From Williamsia serinedens (GTDB taxonomy: Bacteria; Actinomycetota; Actinomycetes; Mycobacteriales; Mycobacteriaceae), in contig NZ_JAMTCG010000007.1 in NCBI RefSeq assembly GCF_024171725.1, forward strand, positions 62,001 through 126,000: 64,000 nucleotides of DNA, written 5' to 3'. Both the position numbers and the translations under genes were made by a program. The notes below the pieces were generated by a model that worked only from the letters and a program-made list of their open reading frames with translations, was not told where the DNA came from and ran no database searches. Positions 21,823-32,249 of the stretch are shown piece after piece. Numbering within the stretch: the stretch's first letter is position 1; every line of letters starts with the position of its first letter.

Positions 21823-22719
21823 TCAGAGGTCCAGGCCGAGGTCCAGCGCCGTCACCGAGTGGGTGAGTCCGCCGACGGCGAGGAAGTCGACGCCGGTCCG
21901 GGCGTAGTCGTGGGCGTCGGCCAGCGACAGACCACCGGAGCTCTCGAGCAGCGTCGACGATCCCGCCCGGGTACGCCGGGCCACCGCCATCTGCGTCTCC
22001 CACAGCTCGAAGTTGTCGAGGAGGATCAGCTGCGCGTCCAGTGCGAGCGCCTCGTCGAGCTGCGCCAGCGAGTCGACCTCGATCTCCACGGCGATGTCGG
22101 GGGCTGCCGCCCGGACCGCGCGCCACGCCGCCTCGACCGACCCGGCCGCGGCGATGTGGTTGTCCTTGATCAGCGCGGCGTCGCCGAGACCCATGCGGTG
22201 GTTGAGCCCACCGCCGGCGCGGACGGCGTACTTCTGCAGCGCCCGCAGGCCCGGCAGGGTCTTGCGGCTGTCCCGCACCGCGGCGCCCGTGCCGTCGATC
22301 GCGTCGACCCATGCCGCGGTCGCCGTGGCGATCCCCGACAGGTGACACAGCAGGTTCAGCGCGGTGCGCTCGGCGGTGAGCAGCCCGGCCGTCGGACCGG
22401 TGAGCCGCAGGACGACGTCGCCCGGGCCGACGCGGGTGCCGTCGTCGACGCGGTCGTCGACAGCGACCGCGTCGCCCATCACCTCGGTGAAGACGGCGAG
22501 CGCCACGTCGACACCTGCGACGACGCCGGCCGCCCGACTGGCCACCACCGCGGTGGTCGTGGCCCCGGCGGGGACCGTCGCGGCGGTGGTCACGTCGGGG
22601 CCGTACCGCAGGTCCTCCGCCAGCCCCTCGGCGACGACGCGGCGCACGTCGTCGTCCGGGGGCGGGGTGAGGACGTGTCCACGGCGCTGCGTCTGGCCGA
22701 CGGCCCCGCTCGCGGTCAC
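21823..22719 (-). CDS. nadC: Nicotinate-nucleotide pyrophosphorylase (quinolinate phosphoribosyltransferase)
   Basis: Converts quinolinate plus PRPP to nicotinate mononucleotide. The 298 residues include [36 protein letters not shown] and the signature IKDNHI, with LDNFELW and SSGGLS phosphate-site strands. The start is GTG 22719, overlapping the nadA stop as GTGA, so nadC is directly coupled to nadA with no nadB in between. Confidence 0.97.
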   Translation of the reverse strand: MTASGAVGQTQRRGHVLTPPPDDDVRRVVAEGLAEDLRYGPDVTTAATVPAGATTTAVVASRAAGVVAGVDVALAVFTEVMGDAVAVDDRVDDGTRVGPGDVVLRLTGPTAGLLTAERTALNLLCHLSGIATATAAWVDAIDGTGAAVRDSRKTLPGLRALQKYAVRAGGGLNHRMGLGDAALIKDNHIAAAGSVEAAWRAVRAAAPDIAVEIEVDSLAQLDEALALDAQLILLDNFELWETQMAVARRTRAGSSTLLESSGGLSLADAHDYARTGVDFLAVGGLTHSVTALDLGLDL

Positions 22720-23729
22720 TCCCCGCCGCCGCCGGGCGTGCCGATCGCGATCATCGCCTCGACGCTCGCGCGGGCGGCGTCGGCGACGGCGCGGTCGAGA
22801 TGGACCTCGTCGGTACCGTCGCGCAGGCTGCGCAGCAGCGCCTCCGGCGTGATCATCTTCATGTATCGGCACGACGCCTTGGCGTTGACCGGCTGGAAGT
22901 CGACTCCCGGTGCCGCACGGCGCAACTGGTGCAGCATGCCGATCTCGGTGGCCACGAGGACCTCGCGGGCGCCGGTCTCGCGGGCGGCGTCGAGCATGCC
23001 GCCGGTGGACAGGATCTTCACCTTCTCCGCGGGGACGGCGCCCTCCCCGGCGAGGTAGAGCGCAGAGGTCGCGCACCCGCACTCGGGGTGGACGAAGAGG
23101 TCGGCGTCGGGGTGGGCGGTGGCCTGCGCGCTCAGCTCGTCGCCGTTGATCCCGGCGTGTACGTGGCACTCGCCGGCCCAGATGTGCATGTTCTGCCGAC
23201 CCGTCACGCGCTTGACGTGGGCACCGAGGAACTGGTCGGGCAGGAACAGGACCGTGCGGTCGGGGTCGATGGAGGCGACGACCTCGACGGCGTTCGACGA
23301 CGTGCAGCAGATGTCGGTGAGCGCCTTCACCTCGGCGGTCGTGTTGACGTAGGAGACGACGACGGCGTCGGGGAACTCGGCCTTCCAGGCCCGCAGCTCG
23401 TCGGCCGTGATCGAGTCGGCCAGGGAGCACCCGGCGCGGGCGTCGGGGATGAGCACGGTCTTCTCCGGCGCGAGGATCTTCGCAGTCTCGGCCATGAAGT
23501 GCACGCCGCAGAAGACGATGGTGTCCTCCGGCGCCGACGCCGCGATCCGCGACAGGGCGAGCGAGTCACCGACGTGGTCGGCGACGTCCTGGATGGCCGG
23601 GAGCTGGTAGTTGTGCGCGAGCAGCGTGGCTCCCCGCAGCTCCGCGAGACGGCGGACCTCGGCGGCCCACTCGGGGCCGGGGTCGTTCGCGTCGACGACG
23701 TCGGGGGTGACGGCGGTGGTGATCGACAC
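22716..23729 (-). CDS. nadA: Quinolinate synthase A
   Basis: [4Fe-4S] enzyme that condenses iminoaspartate with dihydroxyacetone phosphate to quinolinate. The 337 residues include [30 protein letters not shown], the PECGCATS cluster ligand and [12 protein letters not shown] 23729 is chosen over more upstream starts because a near-perfect ribosome site (GAAAGGAGGG) lies just before it and because upstream frames would read into the NrtR box. The promoter TACGCT (23807-23812) starts RNA immediately before the operator. Confidence 0.96.
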   Translation of the reverse strand: MSITTAVTPDVVDANDPGPEWAAEVRRLAELRGATLLAHNYQLPAIQDVADHVGDSLALSRIAASAPEDTIVFCGVHFMAETAKILAPEKTVLIPDARAGCSLADSITADELRAWKAEFPDAVVVSYVNTTAEVKALTDICCTSSNAVEVVASIDPDRTVLFLPDQFLGAHVKRVTGRQNMHIWAGECHVHAGINGDELSAQATAHPDADLFVHPECGCATSALYLAGEGAVPAEKVKILSTGGMLDAARETGAREVLVATEIGMLHQLRRAAPGVDFQPVNAKASCRYMKMITPEALLRSLRDGTDEVHLDRAVADAARASVEAMIAIGTPGGGGE

Positions 23730-23775
23730 GACCGCCCTCCTTTCGGTGGGGTCCTCGACGGGGCTGCGCCGAGAG

Positions 23776-23798
23776 GTTTTCGACTGTCGGTCGAAAAC
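23776..23798. promoter_or_regulatory. NrtR-type operator GTTTTCGAC-N5-GTCGAAAAC
   Basis: A perfect 9-bp inverted repeat with a 5-base centre between nadA and the divergent nrtR-like gene. It lies directly downstream of the nadA -10 (TACGCT, 23807-23812), where a bound repressor would block transcription, and just upstream of the nrtR promoter. NrtR regulators are known to control NAD genes in many bacteria; the pairing here is inference from position and symmetry. Confidence 0.7.
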
Positions 23799-23832
23799 GT
23801 GCCGCCAGCGTAACACCGCACGCCGCGGGCCC

Positions 23833-23838
23833 TACACT
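23833..23838 (+). promoter_or_regulatory. -10 hexamer TACACT of a leaderless nrtR promoter
   Basis: TACACT is separated by 6 bases from the ATG at 23845, implying a transcript that begins at the start codon. No ribosome site is present. Confidence 0.5.
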
Positions 23839-23844
23839 CCAGCC

Positions 23845-24534
23845 ATGCCACCGAGCATCCTGCACGAGGTGCTCACCGCCGTCTTCGGCGTCCGCGGTCT
23901 CGCCGAGGGCACCCCTCACCTGTCGGTCCTGCTGTGGGAACGCGGTCTCGACCCGCAGGCGGGGACGTGGTCGCTCCCGGGCGGTCTTCTCGGGGCCGAC
24001 GAGGATCTGCGCACCTCCGCCCGTCGCCAACTCGCCGAGAAGGTGGACCTGCGCGAGGTGGCGCACATCGAGCAGCTGTCGGTGTTCTCCGCACCCGACC
24101 GTGTCCCCGGCCCGCGGGTCGTCGCGTCGACCTATCTCGCGTTGGTGCGTCCCGAGTCGGTGAGCACTCCCCCGTCGGACACGCGGTGGCACCCGGTCGA
24201 CGACCTGCCGCCGACGAGTTTCGACCACGGGGCGGTGGTGGAGAGCGCGCGGCGCCGGCTCGCCGCCAAGTTGTCGTACACCAACATCGCGTTCGCGCTG
24301 GCGCCGACCGAGTTCTCGATGTCGACGCTGTCCGACATCTACGGCGCCGCACTGGGGTACCCGGTCGACGCGACCAACCTGCTGCGGATCCTGTCGCGCC
24401 GCGGGGTCGTGGTGGCCACGGGCACCACGGGACCGACGGGGCGGTCGGGCGGGCGTCCGCCCGCGCTCTACCGCTTCACCGACACCGGGTTACGGGTCAC
24501 CGACGAGTTCGCGACCCTCCGGCCGCCGCCCTGA
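23845..24534 (+). CDS. NrtR family Nudix-like transcriptional regulator of NAD synthesis
   Basis: A 229-residue two-domain protein. The N-terminal Nudix-like domain (about residues 8-140; LSVLLWERGLDPQAGTWSLPGG) has a degenerate Nudix box (LRTSARRQLAEKVDL, lacking the full REXXEE), as in NrtR, which binds ADP-ribose without hydrolysis. The C-terminal winged helix (about 150-225) contains [12 protein letters not shown]. It is divergent from nadA with the palindrome between them. This corresponds in position to Rv1593c of M. tuberculosis. Its last 45 bases overlap the convergent DUF2567 gene. Confidence 0.87.
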   Translation: MPPSILHEVLTAVFGVRGLAEGTPHLSVLLWERGLDPQAGTWSLPGGLLGADEDLRTSARRQLAEKVDLREVAHIEQLSVFSAPDRVPGPRVVASTYLALVRPESVSTPPSDTRWHPVDDLPPTSFDHGAVVESARRRLAAKLSYTNIAFALAPTEFSMSTLSDIYGAALGYPVDATNLLRILSRRGVVVATGTTGPTGRSGGRPPALYRFTDTGLRVTDEFATLRPPP

Positions 24535-25164
24535 ACCCGGCTGCGCGGCAGCGGTCTCGGCGGGGACGTCGAGATCGGGCGAGCGCGCCGCGAGGATCCG
24601 GATCAGCACCACGACGAGGCCCACGGCCGGCGCGACCACCAGCACCGCCCACGACATCCCCACGCCGACCGAGACGTCGAGACCACCGGTCAGATCGAGC
24701 TGAGCGCCCGACAACCGCAGACCCGGCGCACTGGTGAAGTACCGCCCGACGGCGGTGTCGCCCGGGCCGGGGTGCCGGACGTGGGCGACGAGCCCGCCGA
24801 GCCAGGCGCCGAGGGCGCCGCCGGCGATGGTGCCGACGGTGACGAGTACGGCACCGAGGGGCCCGCGCAGGGAGCGCACCGTCCACACGACGACGCCGGC
24901 GAGCACACCGACGACCGCCGAGATGCAGGCGAAGAGGGCGATCGCGTCGAAGCGATGGCCGGTGTCGGCACCGAGCGCACCTGCCCGGCCGGGGGCGACG
25001 ACGACCCCGGTGACCCCGGGGACGACCAGACCCCACACGACCCCGCCGGCCACACCGAGCACCAGCAGGATGCCGAGGGCGACGACGGCGGGACGCACCA
25101 GCGCCCGCGGGTCACGACGCACGACCACGCGGTCGGCGACCGTGGGCACGTCGGGAGCGGTCAT
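24490..25164 (-). CDS. DUF2567 family membrane protein
   Basis: A 224-residue protein with four hydrophobic segments (about residues 22-46, 66-86, 94-118 and 165-188) and a short cytoplasmic tail. It occupies the position of Rv1591 in M. tuberculosis, last gene of the bioB-bsaP unit. Its ATG overlaps the bsaP stop as ATGA. The function is unknown; genetic coupling to biotin genes hints at a membrane role in that pathway, unproven. The 3' end overlaps nrtR by 45 bases. Confidence 0.75.
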   Translation of the reverse strand: MTAPDVPTVADRVVVRRDPRALVRPAVVALGILLVLGVAGGVVWGLVVPGVTGVVVAPGRAGALGADTGHRFDAIALFACISAVVGVLAGVVVWTVRSLRGPLGAVLVTVGTIAGGALGAWLGGLVAHVRHPGPGDTAVGRYFTSAPGLRLSGAQLDLTGGLDVSVGVGMSWAVLVVAPAVGLVVVLIRILAARSPDLDVPAETAAAQPGSGRRPEGRELVGDP

Positions 25165-25418
25165 CGGCGGGTCGGGTCGGACGAGTCGACGGATCCGTGC
25201 CGCGAGCACTTCGCCGTCCAGCCCGTCGGGACCACCTGGACGACCATGCGGCGTCCGCAGCGTCCGCAATATCGCGGCGGTTCGAGGCCCAGTCGGGCCG
25301 CGGTCGGCACGTCGGTGTCGCCACCCTCGGCGACGGGGGTGCCGGTGTACACGCTGTAGACCAGCGGTTCGGTCAGCGGGGTCTCCGCCGACGCCGACGT
25401 CACGGACTCGAGGACCAC
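25161..25418 (-). CDS. bsaP: Biotin synthase auxiliary protein
   Basis: An 85-residue small protein directly downstream of bioB (6-base gap). The C-terminal half has [19 protein letters not shown] and AKCSRHGS, a Cys/His cluster typical of the actinobacterial BsaP family (Rv1590 position), reported in mycobacteria to support BioB activity. The N-terminal half ([19 protein letters not shown]) is also family-like. The start is GTG 25418. The iron-sulfur link is established knowledge of the family, not something this sequence alone proves. Confidence 0.82.
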   Translation of the reverse strand: MVLESVTSASAETPLTEPLVYSVYTGTPVAEGGDTDVPTAARLGLEPPRYCGRCGRRMVVQVVPTGWTAKCSRHGSVDSSDPTRR

Positions 25419-25424
25419 GGTCGA

Positions 25425-26471
25425 TCAGATGCTGTCGTTGAGCGCCTTGATCGGCATCTGCAGGTCGGCCAGGAGATCGAGATCGTCCTCGGCCGGACGG
25501 CCCAGCGTCGTCAGGTAGTTGCCGACGATGACGGCGTTGATGCCGCCGAGGATGCCCTGCTTGGCGCCGAGGTCACCGAGGGTGATCTCGCGGCCACCGG
25601 CGAACCGGAGGATGGTCCGCGGCAACGCGAGGCGGAACGCGGCGACCGCGCGTAGAGCGTCCGACGCCGAGAGCACCTCGAGGTCCCCGAACGGGGTGCC
25701 GGGGCGCGGGTTGAGGAAGTTCAGCGGGACCTCGTCGGGCTCGAGGGCGGCGAGATCCGTCGCGAACTCGGCGCGCTGCTCGAGCGACTCGCCCATGCCG
25801 AGGATGCCGCCGCAGCAGACCTCCATGCCGGCGTCGCGCACCATGCGCAGCGTCTCCCACCGCTCCTCGTAGGTGTGGGTGGTGACCACGTTCGGGAAGT
25901 GGCTGCGCGCGGTCTCGAGGTTGTGGTTGTAGCGGTGCACGCCCATCGCGGCGAGCTCGTCGACCTGCTCCTGCGTGAGCATGCCCAGCGAGCAGGCGAT
26001 CTGGATGTCGACCTCGTCGCGGATGGCCTCGATGCCCGCGGCGACCTGACTCATCAGGCGCTTGTCGGGGCCACGGACGGCGGCGACGATGCAGAACTCC
26101 GTCGCCCCGGTCTTCGCGGTCTGCTTGGCCGCCTCGACCAGCGAGGGGATGTCGATCCACGCGCTGCGGACCGGGGAGGTGAACAGGCCCGACTGCGAGC
26201 AGAAGTGGCAGTCCTCGGGGCAGCCGCCGGTCTTCAGCGAGATGATGCCCTCGACCTCGACCTCGGGACCGCAGTGCCTCATGCGCACGTCGTGGGCGAG
26301 CTGCAGCAGTTCGGTGAGGCGGTCGTCGCCGAGCTGCAGCACGCGCAGCACCTCGTCGCGGGCGAGCGGGACGCCCCGCTCGAGGACCTTCTCGCGCGCC
26401 AGTTCCAGGATGTCGGACCCCTGCGCGTCCTGCGCGTCGGTCTCCTCCGGTCGGACTGGGGCCTGGGTCAC
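25425..26471 (-). CDS. bioB: Biotin synthase
   Basis: Radical SAM enzyme inserting sulfur into dethiobiotin. The 348 residues include the cluster motif [12 protein letters not shown] (CxxxCxxC), [14 protein letters not shown], the YNHNLET block and [10 protein letters not shown] for the second cluster. The start is GTG 26471 with GAGGAG nearby. It follows bioD after a 93-base gap, the longest inside the bio block, so a secondary promoter is possible though none is obvious. Confidence 0.97.
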   Translation of the reverse strand: MTQAPVRPEETDAQDAQGSDILELAREKVLERGVPLARDEVLRVLQLGDDRLTELLQLAHDVRMRHCGPEVEVEGIISLKTGGCPEDCHFCSQSGLFTSPVRSAWIDIPSLVEAAKQTAKTGATEFCIVAAVRGPDKRLMSQVAAGIEAIRDEVDIQIACSLGMLTQEQVDELAAMGVHRYNHNLETARSHFPNVVTTHTYEERWETLRMVRDAGMEVCCGGILGMGESLEQRAEFATDLAALEPDEVPLNFLNPRPGTPFGDLEVLSASDALRAVAAFRLALPRTILRFAGGREITLGDLGAKQGILGGINAVIVGNYLTTLGRPAEDDLDLLADLQMPIKALNDSI

Positions 26472-26564
26472 GCGAACTCCTCGGGTCGAGATGTGGTCAT
26501 CCGTGGCGCCGCGGCCACCGTCCGATCGCTCGGTCGACGGCCGTGGGCCGGGGATCAGTGTGCC

Positions 26565-27251
26565 CTATCCGCGGCGCAGTGCGGCCACCCACTCCGCGGA
26601 GAACCAGGACGGTGCCCGATCGCGGAACGCCTCCCGCGGGAGTCGCCCGGCCCCGGCGGGCACGACACCGACGATCGGCACGCCGGTCAGGCGCGGCAGG
26701 TCGTCGCGGTTGCAGCGGGTGGCGAGGTCGGGGTCGTCGGGCCACGACCCGAGGACGACGCCCGCGACGGCGACACCCCGGGCGCGTGCCGCGGCGACCG
26801 TCAGCTCGGTGTGGTTGAGCGTGCCGAGTCCGGCTGCGGCGACCACGACGAGCGGCGCCGACAGCGCCTCGGCGACGTCGAGCGCGGTGAGGTCGGGGCC
26901 GAGGCGGACGAGCACGCCGCCGGCGCCCTCGACGAGCACGAGGTCGTTGTCGGACACCCGCGCCACCACGTCGAGCGCGTCCGACAGGGTCAGCGGCGGC
27001 ATGCCCGCGCGCGCGGCGGCGGTCTCCGGCGCGAGCGGATCGGGGTAGCGGATGCCCTCCGCGACCGAGTGGGCCCCGGTCAGGCGGACCACCTCGGCGA
27101 TGTCCCCCGGCTCGTCGCCGACGACACCGGTCTGCGCGGGCTTGCACACCCCGACCGTCATCCCGGCGGCCTCCGCGGCGACTGTGAGCGCGGCGGTCGC
27201 GACCGTCTTGCCGACGTCGGTGGAGGTCCCGGTGACGACGAGCCCGGTCAC
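26565..27251 (-). CDS. bioD: Dethiobiotin synthetase
   Basis: ATP-dependent ring closure of diaminopelargonate with CO2. The 228 residues have the P-loop [17 protein letters not shown], the KPAQTG substrate lysine and [15 protein letters not shown] 27251 overlaps the bioF stop as GTGA. Confidence 0.96.
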   Translation of the reverse strand: MTGLVVTGTSTDVGKTVATAALTVAAEAAGMTVGVCKPAQTGVVGDEPGDIAEVVRLTGAHSVAEGIRYPDPLAPETAAARAGMPPLTLSDALDVVARVSDNDLVLVEGAGGVLVRLGPDLTALDVAEALSAPLVVVAAAGLGTLNHTELTVAAARARGVAVAGVVLGSWPDDPDLATRCNRDDLPRLTGVPIVGVVPAGAGRLPREAFRDRAPSWFSAEWVAALRRG

Positions 27252-28429
27252 ACGGCCCCCGCCATCGCGGCCGTCCGCGCCGCGGTGACCACGTCCGCCG
27301 CGCGGGCGATCTCGGTGTCGGTGAGGTCGGCTCGGGCGGTCAGTCGCAGGCGCGCGGTGCCCGGTGGCACCGACGGCGGGCGGAAGCACCCGACGTCGAC
27401 GCCCTCGTCCCGGCAGCGCAGGGACGCCGCGAGCGCGGGTCCGGGCTCCCCCACGATCAGCGACACGACGGCGGAGTCGGGCGCGTCGCCGCCGCACGCC
27501 GCGGCGAGGCGTCGCGCGACCTCGCGGACGCGGTCGGCCAGATGCGGCTCGTCGCGCAGGATCGCCAGGGCGGCGTGCGCGGCACCCACCGCGGCGGGGG
27601 CGAGACCTGTGTCGAAGATGAACGTGCGTGCGCGGTCGACGAGGTGGTCGCGCAGCAGGTCGGAACCGGCGACGAACCCACCCTGCGCGGCCAACGACTT
27701 CGACAGCACCCCGGTCACGACGAGATCGGGTGCACCGGTGAGACCGACCTCGGCGACCACCCCGCGACCGCCCGGGCCACGGACGCCGATCGCGTGGGCC
27801 TCGTCGACGAGCAGCGCGGCGCCGTGGTCGCGGGCGGCCGCATACAGCTCGCGGATCGGCGCGACGGCGCCGTCGATGCTGTACACCGAGTCCGTGACGA
27901 CGAGCGCCCGCTCCTCGTCGCGGGCGGCGAGGACGGCGCGGACCGCGTCGTGGTCGCCCCGGTCGACGACGACCACGCGGGCCCGGGACAGCCGGCACCC
28001 GTCGATGAGCGAGGCGTGCGCGCCACCGTCGCTGACGATCAGGTCGCCGCGGCCCATGAGCGCCGACACCGCACCCATGTTCGCCATGTAGCCGGAGCTG
28101 AACACCAACGACGCCGGCAGGCCGAGGAATGCGGCGAGGTCCCGCTCGAACGCGTCGTGGGCCTGCGTGGTCCCGACGACCAGCCGGGAGGCCGTCGCGC
28201 CGCCACCCCACTCCTGTGCGGCGCGAGCGGCCGCCGCCGTGACGCGCGGGTCGCGCGCCAGCCCCAGGTAGTCGTTGGAGGCGAGGTCGAGTCGGTCGCG
28301 GACGGCGGCACGGGGGCGGAGCTCGCGGTGCAGTCCCTCGGCCTCGCGGACCCGCGCGGCCTCCCGCATCCACGCCAGCGCCACGGGGCGACGGGCGGCG
28401 TCGGGACGGGCGTCGGGCGTGTCGGTCAT
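27248..28429 (-). CDS. bioF: 8-amino-7-oxononanoate synthase
   Basis: PLP enzyme joining alanine with pimeloyl-CoA/ACP. The 393 residues contain [28 protein letters not shown] and the PLP lysine in [14 protein letters not shown]. It starts 13 bases after the bioA stop and overlaps bioD, so bioA-bioF-bioD is one operon. Confidence 0.96.
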   Translation of the reverse strand: MTDTPDARPDAARRPVALAWMREAARVREAEGLHRELRPRAAVRDRLDLASNDYLGLARDPRVTAAAARAAQEWGGGATASRLVVGTTQAHDAFERDLAAFLGLPASLVFSSGYMANMGAVSALMGRGDLIVSDGGAHASLIDGCRLSRARVVVVDRGDHDAVRAVLAARDEERALVVTDSVYSIDGAVAPIRELYAAARDHGAALLVDEAHAIGVRGPGGRGVVAEVGLTGAPDLVVTGVLSKSLAAQGGFVAGSDLLRDHLVDRARTFIFDTGLAPAAVGAAHAALAILRDEPHLADRVREVARRLAAACGGDAPDSAVVSLIVGEPGPALAASLRCRDEGVDVGCFRPPSVPPGTARLRLTARADLTDTEIARAADVVTAARTAAMAGAV

Positions 28430-28442
28430 CGCGGTCAGCGTC

Positions 28443-29765
28443 TCACACGGACGGCGGACCCCCGTCGCCGTGCGCGGTGACGACCGCGCGGATCCCCGCG
28501 ACGATCGTGTCGAGGTCGTCGGGGCTGCAGACGTACGGCGGCATCGTGTAGACGAGGTCGCGGAACGGGCGCAGCCATGCGCCCGAGTCGAGCGCCGCGG
28601 TGGTGGCGACGTCCATGTCGACCGGTCGGGTCAGCTGCACCACCCCGATCGCGCCGAGCACCCGCACGTCGGCGACCTGGGGCAGATCCCGCAGGTCGGC
28701 GAGCCCGTCGCGCAGGTGCTCGCCGATGCCGGCGACCTGGCCACGCCAGTCGCCCGACGCCAGCAGCGACAGCGACGCCGAGGACACCGCACACGCCAGC
28801 GGGTTGGCCATGAAGGTCGGGCCGTGCGCGAGCACGCCCATCTCGCCGTCGCTGATGACCTGCGCGACGTGGTCGGTGCACAGGGTCGCGGCCATCGTCA
28901 GGTAGCCGCCGGTGAGCGCCTTGCCGAGACACAGGATGTCGGGGGCGACACCGGCGTGGTCGGCGGCGAACATCTCACCCGTCCGGCCGAAGCCGGTGGC
29001 GATCTCGTCGAAGATCAGCAGCAGGCCGTGGTCGTCGCAGATGCGCCGCAGATCCCGCAGATACGCGGAGTCGTGGAAGCGCATCCCGCCGGCGCCCTGG
29101 ACGACCGGTTCGACGATCACGGCGGCCAGCTCGTCGCGGTGGGCGGCGACCGTCTCCTCGAGCACGGCGACGTAGGCGGGGTCGTGTTCGACCGGCGGCG
29201 CCGGGACGAACACCTGCTCGGGCAGCACCCCGCTCCACTGGGCGTGCATGCCGCCGTCGGGATCGCAGACGCTCATCGGGGTGACGGTGTCGCCGTGGTA
29301 GCCGCCGCGCCATGTCAGCATCCGGGTGCGTCCGTGGATGCCCTGTCCGCGCCAGTACTGCAGCGCCATCTTCGCGGCCACCTCGACGGCCACCGACCCG
29401 GAGTCGCAGAAGAACACCCGACGCAGCGGGTCGGGCGTGATGTCGACGAGGGTCTGCGCGAGCCGGGCCGCGGGTTCGTGGGTGAGGCCACCGAACATGA
29501 CGTGCGCCATCGACCCCAGCTGCTCGGTCACCGCGGCGTCGAGGACGGGGTGGGCGTACCCGTGGACCGCCGCCCACCACGAGCTCATGCCGTCGACCAC
29601 CGACCGCCCGTCGGCGAGGTGCAGTCGGGTCCCCGCCGCCGACTCGACGACGACCGGTGGTGTCCCCGGTCGCGCCGAACCGTAGGGGTGCCAGATGGCG
29701 GCCGCGTCGATCGCGGCGATCTCGTCGGCGCGCAGACGGGGGGTCGGCGGGGCGGGAGTGGCCAT
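28443..29765 (-). CDS. bioA: Adenosylmethionine-8-amino-7-oxononanoate aminotransferase
   Basis: Class III PLP aminotransferase using SAM as amino donor to make diaminopelargonate. The 440 residues carry [55 protein letters not shown] and the PLP lysine in [14 protein letters not shown] 29765 is preceded at 7 bases by TAGCGT on the minus strand, so the operon mRNA is probably leaderless. It is the first gene of the bio operon. Confidence 0.97.
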   Translation of the reverse strand: MATPAPPTPRLRADEIAAIDAAAIWHPYGSARPGTPPVVVESAAGTRLHLADGRSVVDGMSSWWAAVHGYAHPVLDAAVTEQLGSMAHVMFGGLTHEPAARLAQTLVDITPDPLRRVFFCDSGSVAVEVAAKMALQYWRGQGIHGRTRMLTWRGGYHGDTVTPMSVCDPDGGMHAQWSGVLPEQVFVPAPPVEHDPAYVAVLEETVAAHRDELAAVIVEPVVQGAGGMRFHDSAYLRDLRRICDDHGLLLIFDEIATGFGRTGEMFAADHAGVAPDILCLGKALTGGYLTMAATLCTDHVAQVISDGEMGVLAHGPTFMANPLACAVSSASLSLLASGDWRGQVAGIGEHLRDGLADLRDLPQVADVRVLGAIGVVQLTRPVDMDVATTAALDSGAWLRPFRDLVYTMPPYVCSPDDLDTIVAGIRAVVTAHGDGGPPSV

Positions 29766-29772
29766 CTGGGCA

Positions 29773-29778
29773 ACGCTA
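29773..29778 (-). promoter_or_regulatory. -10 hexamer TAGCGT of a leaderless bioA promoter
   Basis: TAGCGT on the minus strand, 7 bases before the bioA ATG. It is divergent from the acyltransferase promoter (TAGATT, 29871-29876), leaving about 90 bases for shared control. I could not identify a convincing biotin-repressor palindrome there. Confidence 0.5.
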
Positions 29779-29884
29779 GCCGGTGCCGCAGGGGTCGCGA
29801 TCGGGTCGGTCGCGGCCCGTCGTCGAACCGGCGCACGCGTGGTGAACGTGGAATTCCCGGAGATGGCCGGTAGATTACGTGCAC

Positions 29885-32140
29885 GTGGTGACCGCCCCGA
29901 CCCGCTCGACGGAGCGGACACAGCCCCCTCGGGCACAGCGCGCGGGCGCCTACCGCGTCGATCTCGACGGTCTCCGCGGCGTCGCGATCGCCCTCGTCGC
30001 CTGTTTCCACATCTGGTTCGGCCGGGTCTCCGGCGGTGTCGACGTCTTCCTCACGCTGTCGGGGTACTTCTTCGTCGGCTCGCTGCTCAAGCACGTCCTT
30101 CTCAGCCAGACGCCGACGGTGTCGCTGTGGGCGGCGGTCGACCCGCGGACCCGGCTCACGCGCCTCGTCCGCCGCCTCCTGCCCGCGCTCGTCACCGTGC
30201 TGCTGGCCATCACGGTTCTCACGATCGTCGTGCTCCCCCAGACCCGGTGGGTCTCGGTCGGCCGCGAGGTGATCGCGAGCGCGCTGTACTACCAGAACTG
30301 GCATCTGGCCTTCAACAGCCAGGACTACACGGCCGCGAGCTCCGCGAACAGCCCGCTGCAGCACCTCTGGTCGATGTCGGTGCAGGGTCAGTTCTTCGTC
30401 GTCACGATGCTCACCGCGCTGGCCTTCTGCGGCGTGGTCAAGCTGGCGTCGCGCTGGGTCCCGGCGCTGACCCGTCCTACCGTGCTGCGCGCGCTCGTGT
30501 CGATCGCGATCCTCGGTGTCGCCGCCGTCTCGTTCTACTGGGCGCAGATGCGCATGGGCGTCAACCAGCAGTTCAACTACTACGACACGATCTCCCGCAC
30601 CTGGGAGCCGCTGGCCGGCGGACTGCTCGCGGTGTGGATGCCGAAGGTCCGCGTGCCGAACGCGATCCGTGCGCTGGTGGGACTGGTCGCCCTCGCGCTG
30701 ATCGTCACCTGCGGGTGGTGGATCGTCGGCGTCGAGGAGTACCCCGGGCCGATGGCACTCGTCCCCGTGCTGGCGACGCTGGCGCTGATCTGGGCGGGCG
30801 CCACCGCGACGCAGCGCGGGGACGAGGTCCCCCAACCGGTCGTGAACCGTGCCCTGGCCGGCCGCTTCCCGGTGTGGCTCGGGTCGGTCTCCTACGCGCT
30901 GTACCTGTGGCACTGGCCGCTGTTGATCTTCTATCTGGCCTGGCGGGACAAGAACCACGCCGCGTTCGTGGAGGGCGTCGGGCTGATCGCGGTGTCCCTC
31001 GCGCTGGCGTGGCTGACCAAGCGGTACGTCGAGGACCCGCTGCGGGCGCCACGGTCGGCTGCAGCCGCCCCGTCCGGTGGTCGGCACCGCGTCGCCGACC
31101 ACTCTCACGCCGACGGTGCCGCGACCGCCGAGACCCTCGGCGACCCCGCGCTGCCGCGGCGTCGTCCGCGACCGCGGTTCGCCGCCCCCGGCTACGCCGG
31201 CGTGCTCACCATCCTGCTCATCGTCGGCTCGCTGGCCACCGGCGTGGGGATCACCGCCTGGCAACGTCACGTCGACGGCATCGTCGTCGACACGACGAAC
31301 CTGGACCCGAAGATCTACCCCGGTGCGCGGGCCTTCCTCGACGGCGCCCCGGTGCCCAAGGTCGACGCCGTGCCGAGCGCGCTCGAGGTCCTGAAGGACC
31401 TCCCCGAGACGTCGTACAACGGGCACATCTCGAGCTTCACCGACCCCGCGATCCACGTCGGGGTGTACGGCAACCCGAACGCCACGCGCACCATCGCGCT
31501 GGCCGGCGGGTCGCACGCCGAGTACTGGATCTCCGCGCTGGACATCCTGGGGAAGCAGAACGACTTCAAGGTCGTCACCTACCTGAAGATGGGCTGCCCG
31601 CTGTCGACGGACCCCAACCCGACGTCCGACGGCGTGCCCTATCCGCAGTGCGCCGACTGGGTGCGTCGCGTGATGGACCGCATCGTCGCGACCCGTCCCG
31701 ACGCGGTGTTCACGAACTCGACGCGACCGCGGTACGGGATCACCGACGACTGGGTGCCGCCGGACTACATCGGCATCTTCCAGCGCTTCCACGACGCGAA
31801 CATCCCCGTCCTCGGGGTCCGCGACTCGGTGTGGCCGCACAACGCGAAGGGGCCGATCGACACGCCGACGTGTCTGGCCGACGGCGGCGACGCGAAGTCG
31901 TGCGGCAGTGACCGCGCCTCGAGCTACGGGCCGAGGAACCTGACCGACGACCTCGTCGCGCAGTTCCCGAACCTGCACCCGATCGACCTGTCGCGGGGCT
32001 GGTGCACCGACACGTTCTGCCCGGCGGTCATCGGCAACATCACCGTCTACCACGACTGGCACCACCTGAGCGCGACGTTCGTCCGCAGCCTGGCCCCCGA
32101 GCTGCAGCGGCAGATGCAGCTCGCCCTCCCCTGGGCCTGA
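29885..32140 (+). CDS. OafA/YrhL-type membrane acyltransferase with SGNH domain
   Basis: A 751-residue enzyme. The N-terminal acyltransferase-3 domain (about residues 20-380) has around ten membrane helices, with [20 protein letters not shown] carrying the conserved His and [14 protein letters not shown] near its end. After one more helix comes an extracytoplasmic SGNH-hydrolase-like domain: GGSHAEYW (block I), and DWHHLS near the C-terminus (block V). Such proteins transfer acetyl or other acyl groups to cell-envelope glycans or lipids; the acceptor is unknown. The start is set at GTG 29885, 8 bases after TAGATT (leaderless); GTG 29879 or 29888 are alternatives. It lies in the place of Rv1565c of M. 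tuberculosis. Confidence 0.88.
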   Translation: MVTAPTRSTERTQPPRAQRAGAYRVDLDGLRGVAIALVACFHIWFGRVSGGVDVFLTLSGYFFVGSLLKHVLLSQTPTVSLWAAVDPRTRLTRLVRRLLPALVTVLLAITVLTIVVLPQTRWVSVGREVIASALYYQNWHLAFNSQDYTAASSANSPLQHLWSMSVQGQFFVVTMLTALAFCGVVKLASRWVPALTRPTVLRALVSIAILGVAAVSFYWAQMRMGVNQQFNYYDTISRTWEPLAGGLLAVWMPKVRVPNAIRALVGLVALALIVTCGWWIVGVEEYPGPMALVPVLATLALIWAGATATQRGDEVPQPVVNRALAGRFPVWLGSVSYALYLWHWPLLIFYLAWRDKNHAAFVEGVGLIAVSLALAWLTKRYVEDPLRAPRSAAAAPSGGRHRVADHSHADGAATAETLGDPALPRRRPRPRFAAPGYAGVLTILLIVGSLATGVGITAWQRHVDGIVVDTTNLDPKIYPGARAFLDGAPVPKVDAVPSALEVLKDLPETSYNGHISSFTDPAIHVGVYGNPNATRTIALAGGSHAEYWISALDILGKQNDFKVVTYLKMGCPLSTDPNPTSDGVPYPQCADWVRRVMDRIVATRPDAVFTNSTRPRYGITDDWVPPDYIGIFQRFHDANIPVLGVRDSVWPHNAKGPIDTPTCLADGGDAKSCGSDRASSYGPRNLTDDLVAQFPNLHPIDLSRGWCTDTFCPAVIGNITVYHDWHHLSATFVRSLAPELQRQMQLALPWA

Positions 32141-32213
32141 TCGCTCCCGCGTGCGCGGTCGCCGGAGGGCTGTGACGCCGCGCGGTCGGGATGAGCGCAG
32201 CCCCCGCTGCCGA

Positions 32214-32219
32214 TAGGGT
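32214..32219 (+). promoter_or_regulatory. -10 hexamer TAGGGT of the treX transcript
   Basis: TAGGGT is 6 bases before ATG 32226, placing the probable RNA start on the mini-ORF start codon and not on treX, which begins 20 bases later. Confidence 0.45.
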
Positions 32220-32225
32220 CGTCCC

Positions 32226-32249
32226 ATGACGTCTCGAGCGCGGGAATGA
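32226..32249 (+). CDS. Putative leaderless 7-codon upstream ORF coupled to treX
   Basis: ATG 32226 opens the peptide MTSRARE and stops at TGA 32247-32249, overlapping the treX ATG (32246) as ATGA in another frame. With a -10 six bases upstream and no clear ribosome site for treX itself, ribosomes could load leaderlessly and re-initiate on treX. Real translation is inference; the peptide is too short for homology. Confidence 0.3.
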   Translation: MTSRARE

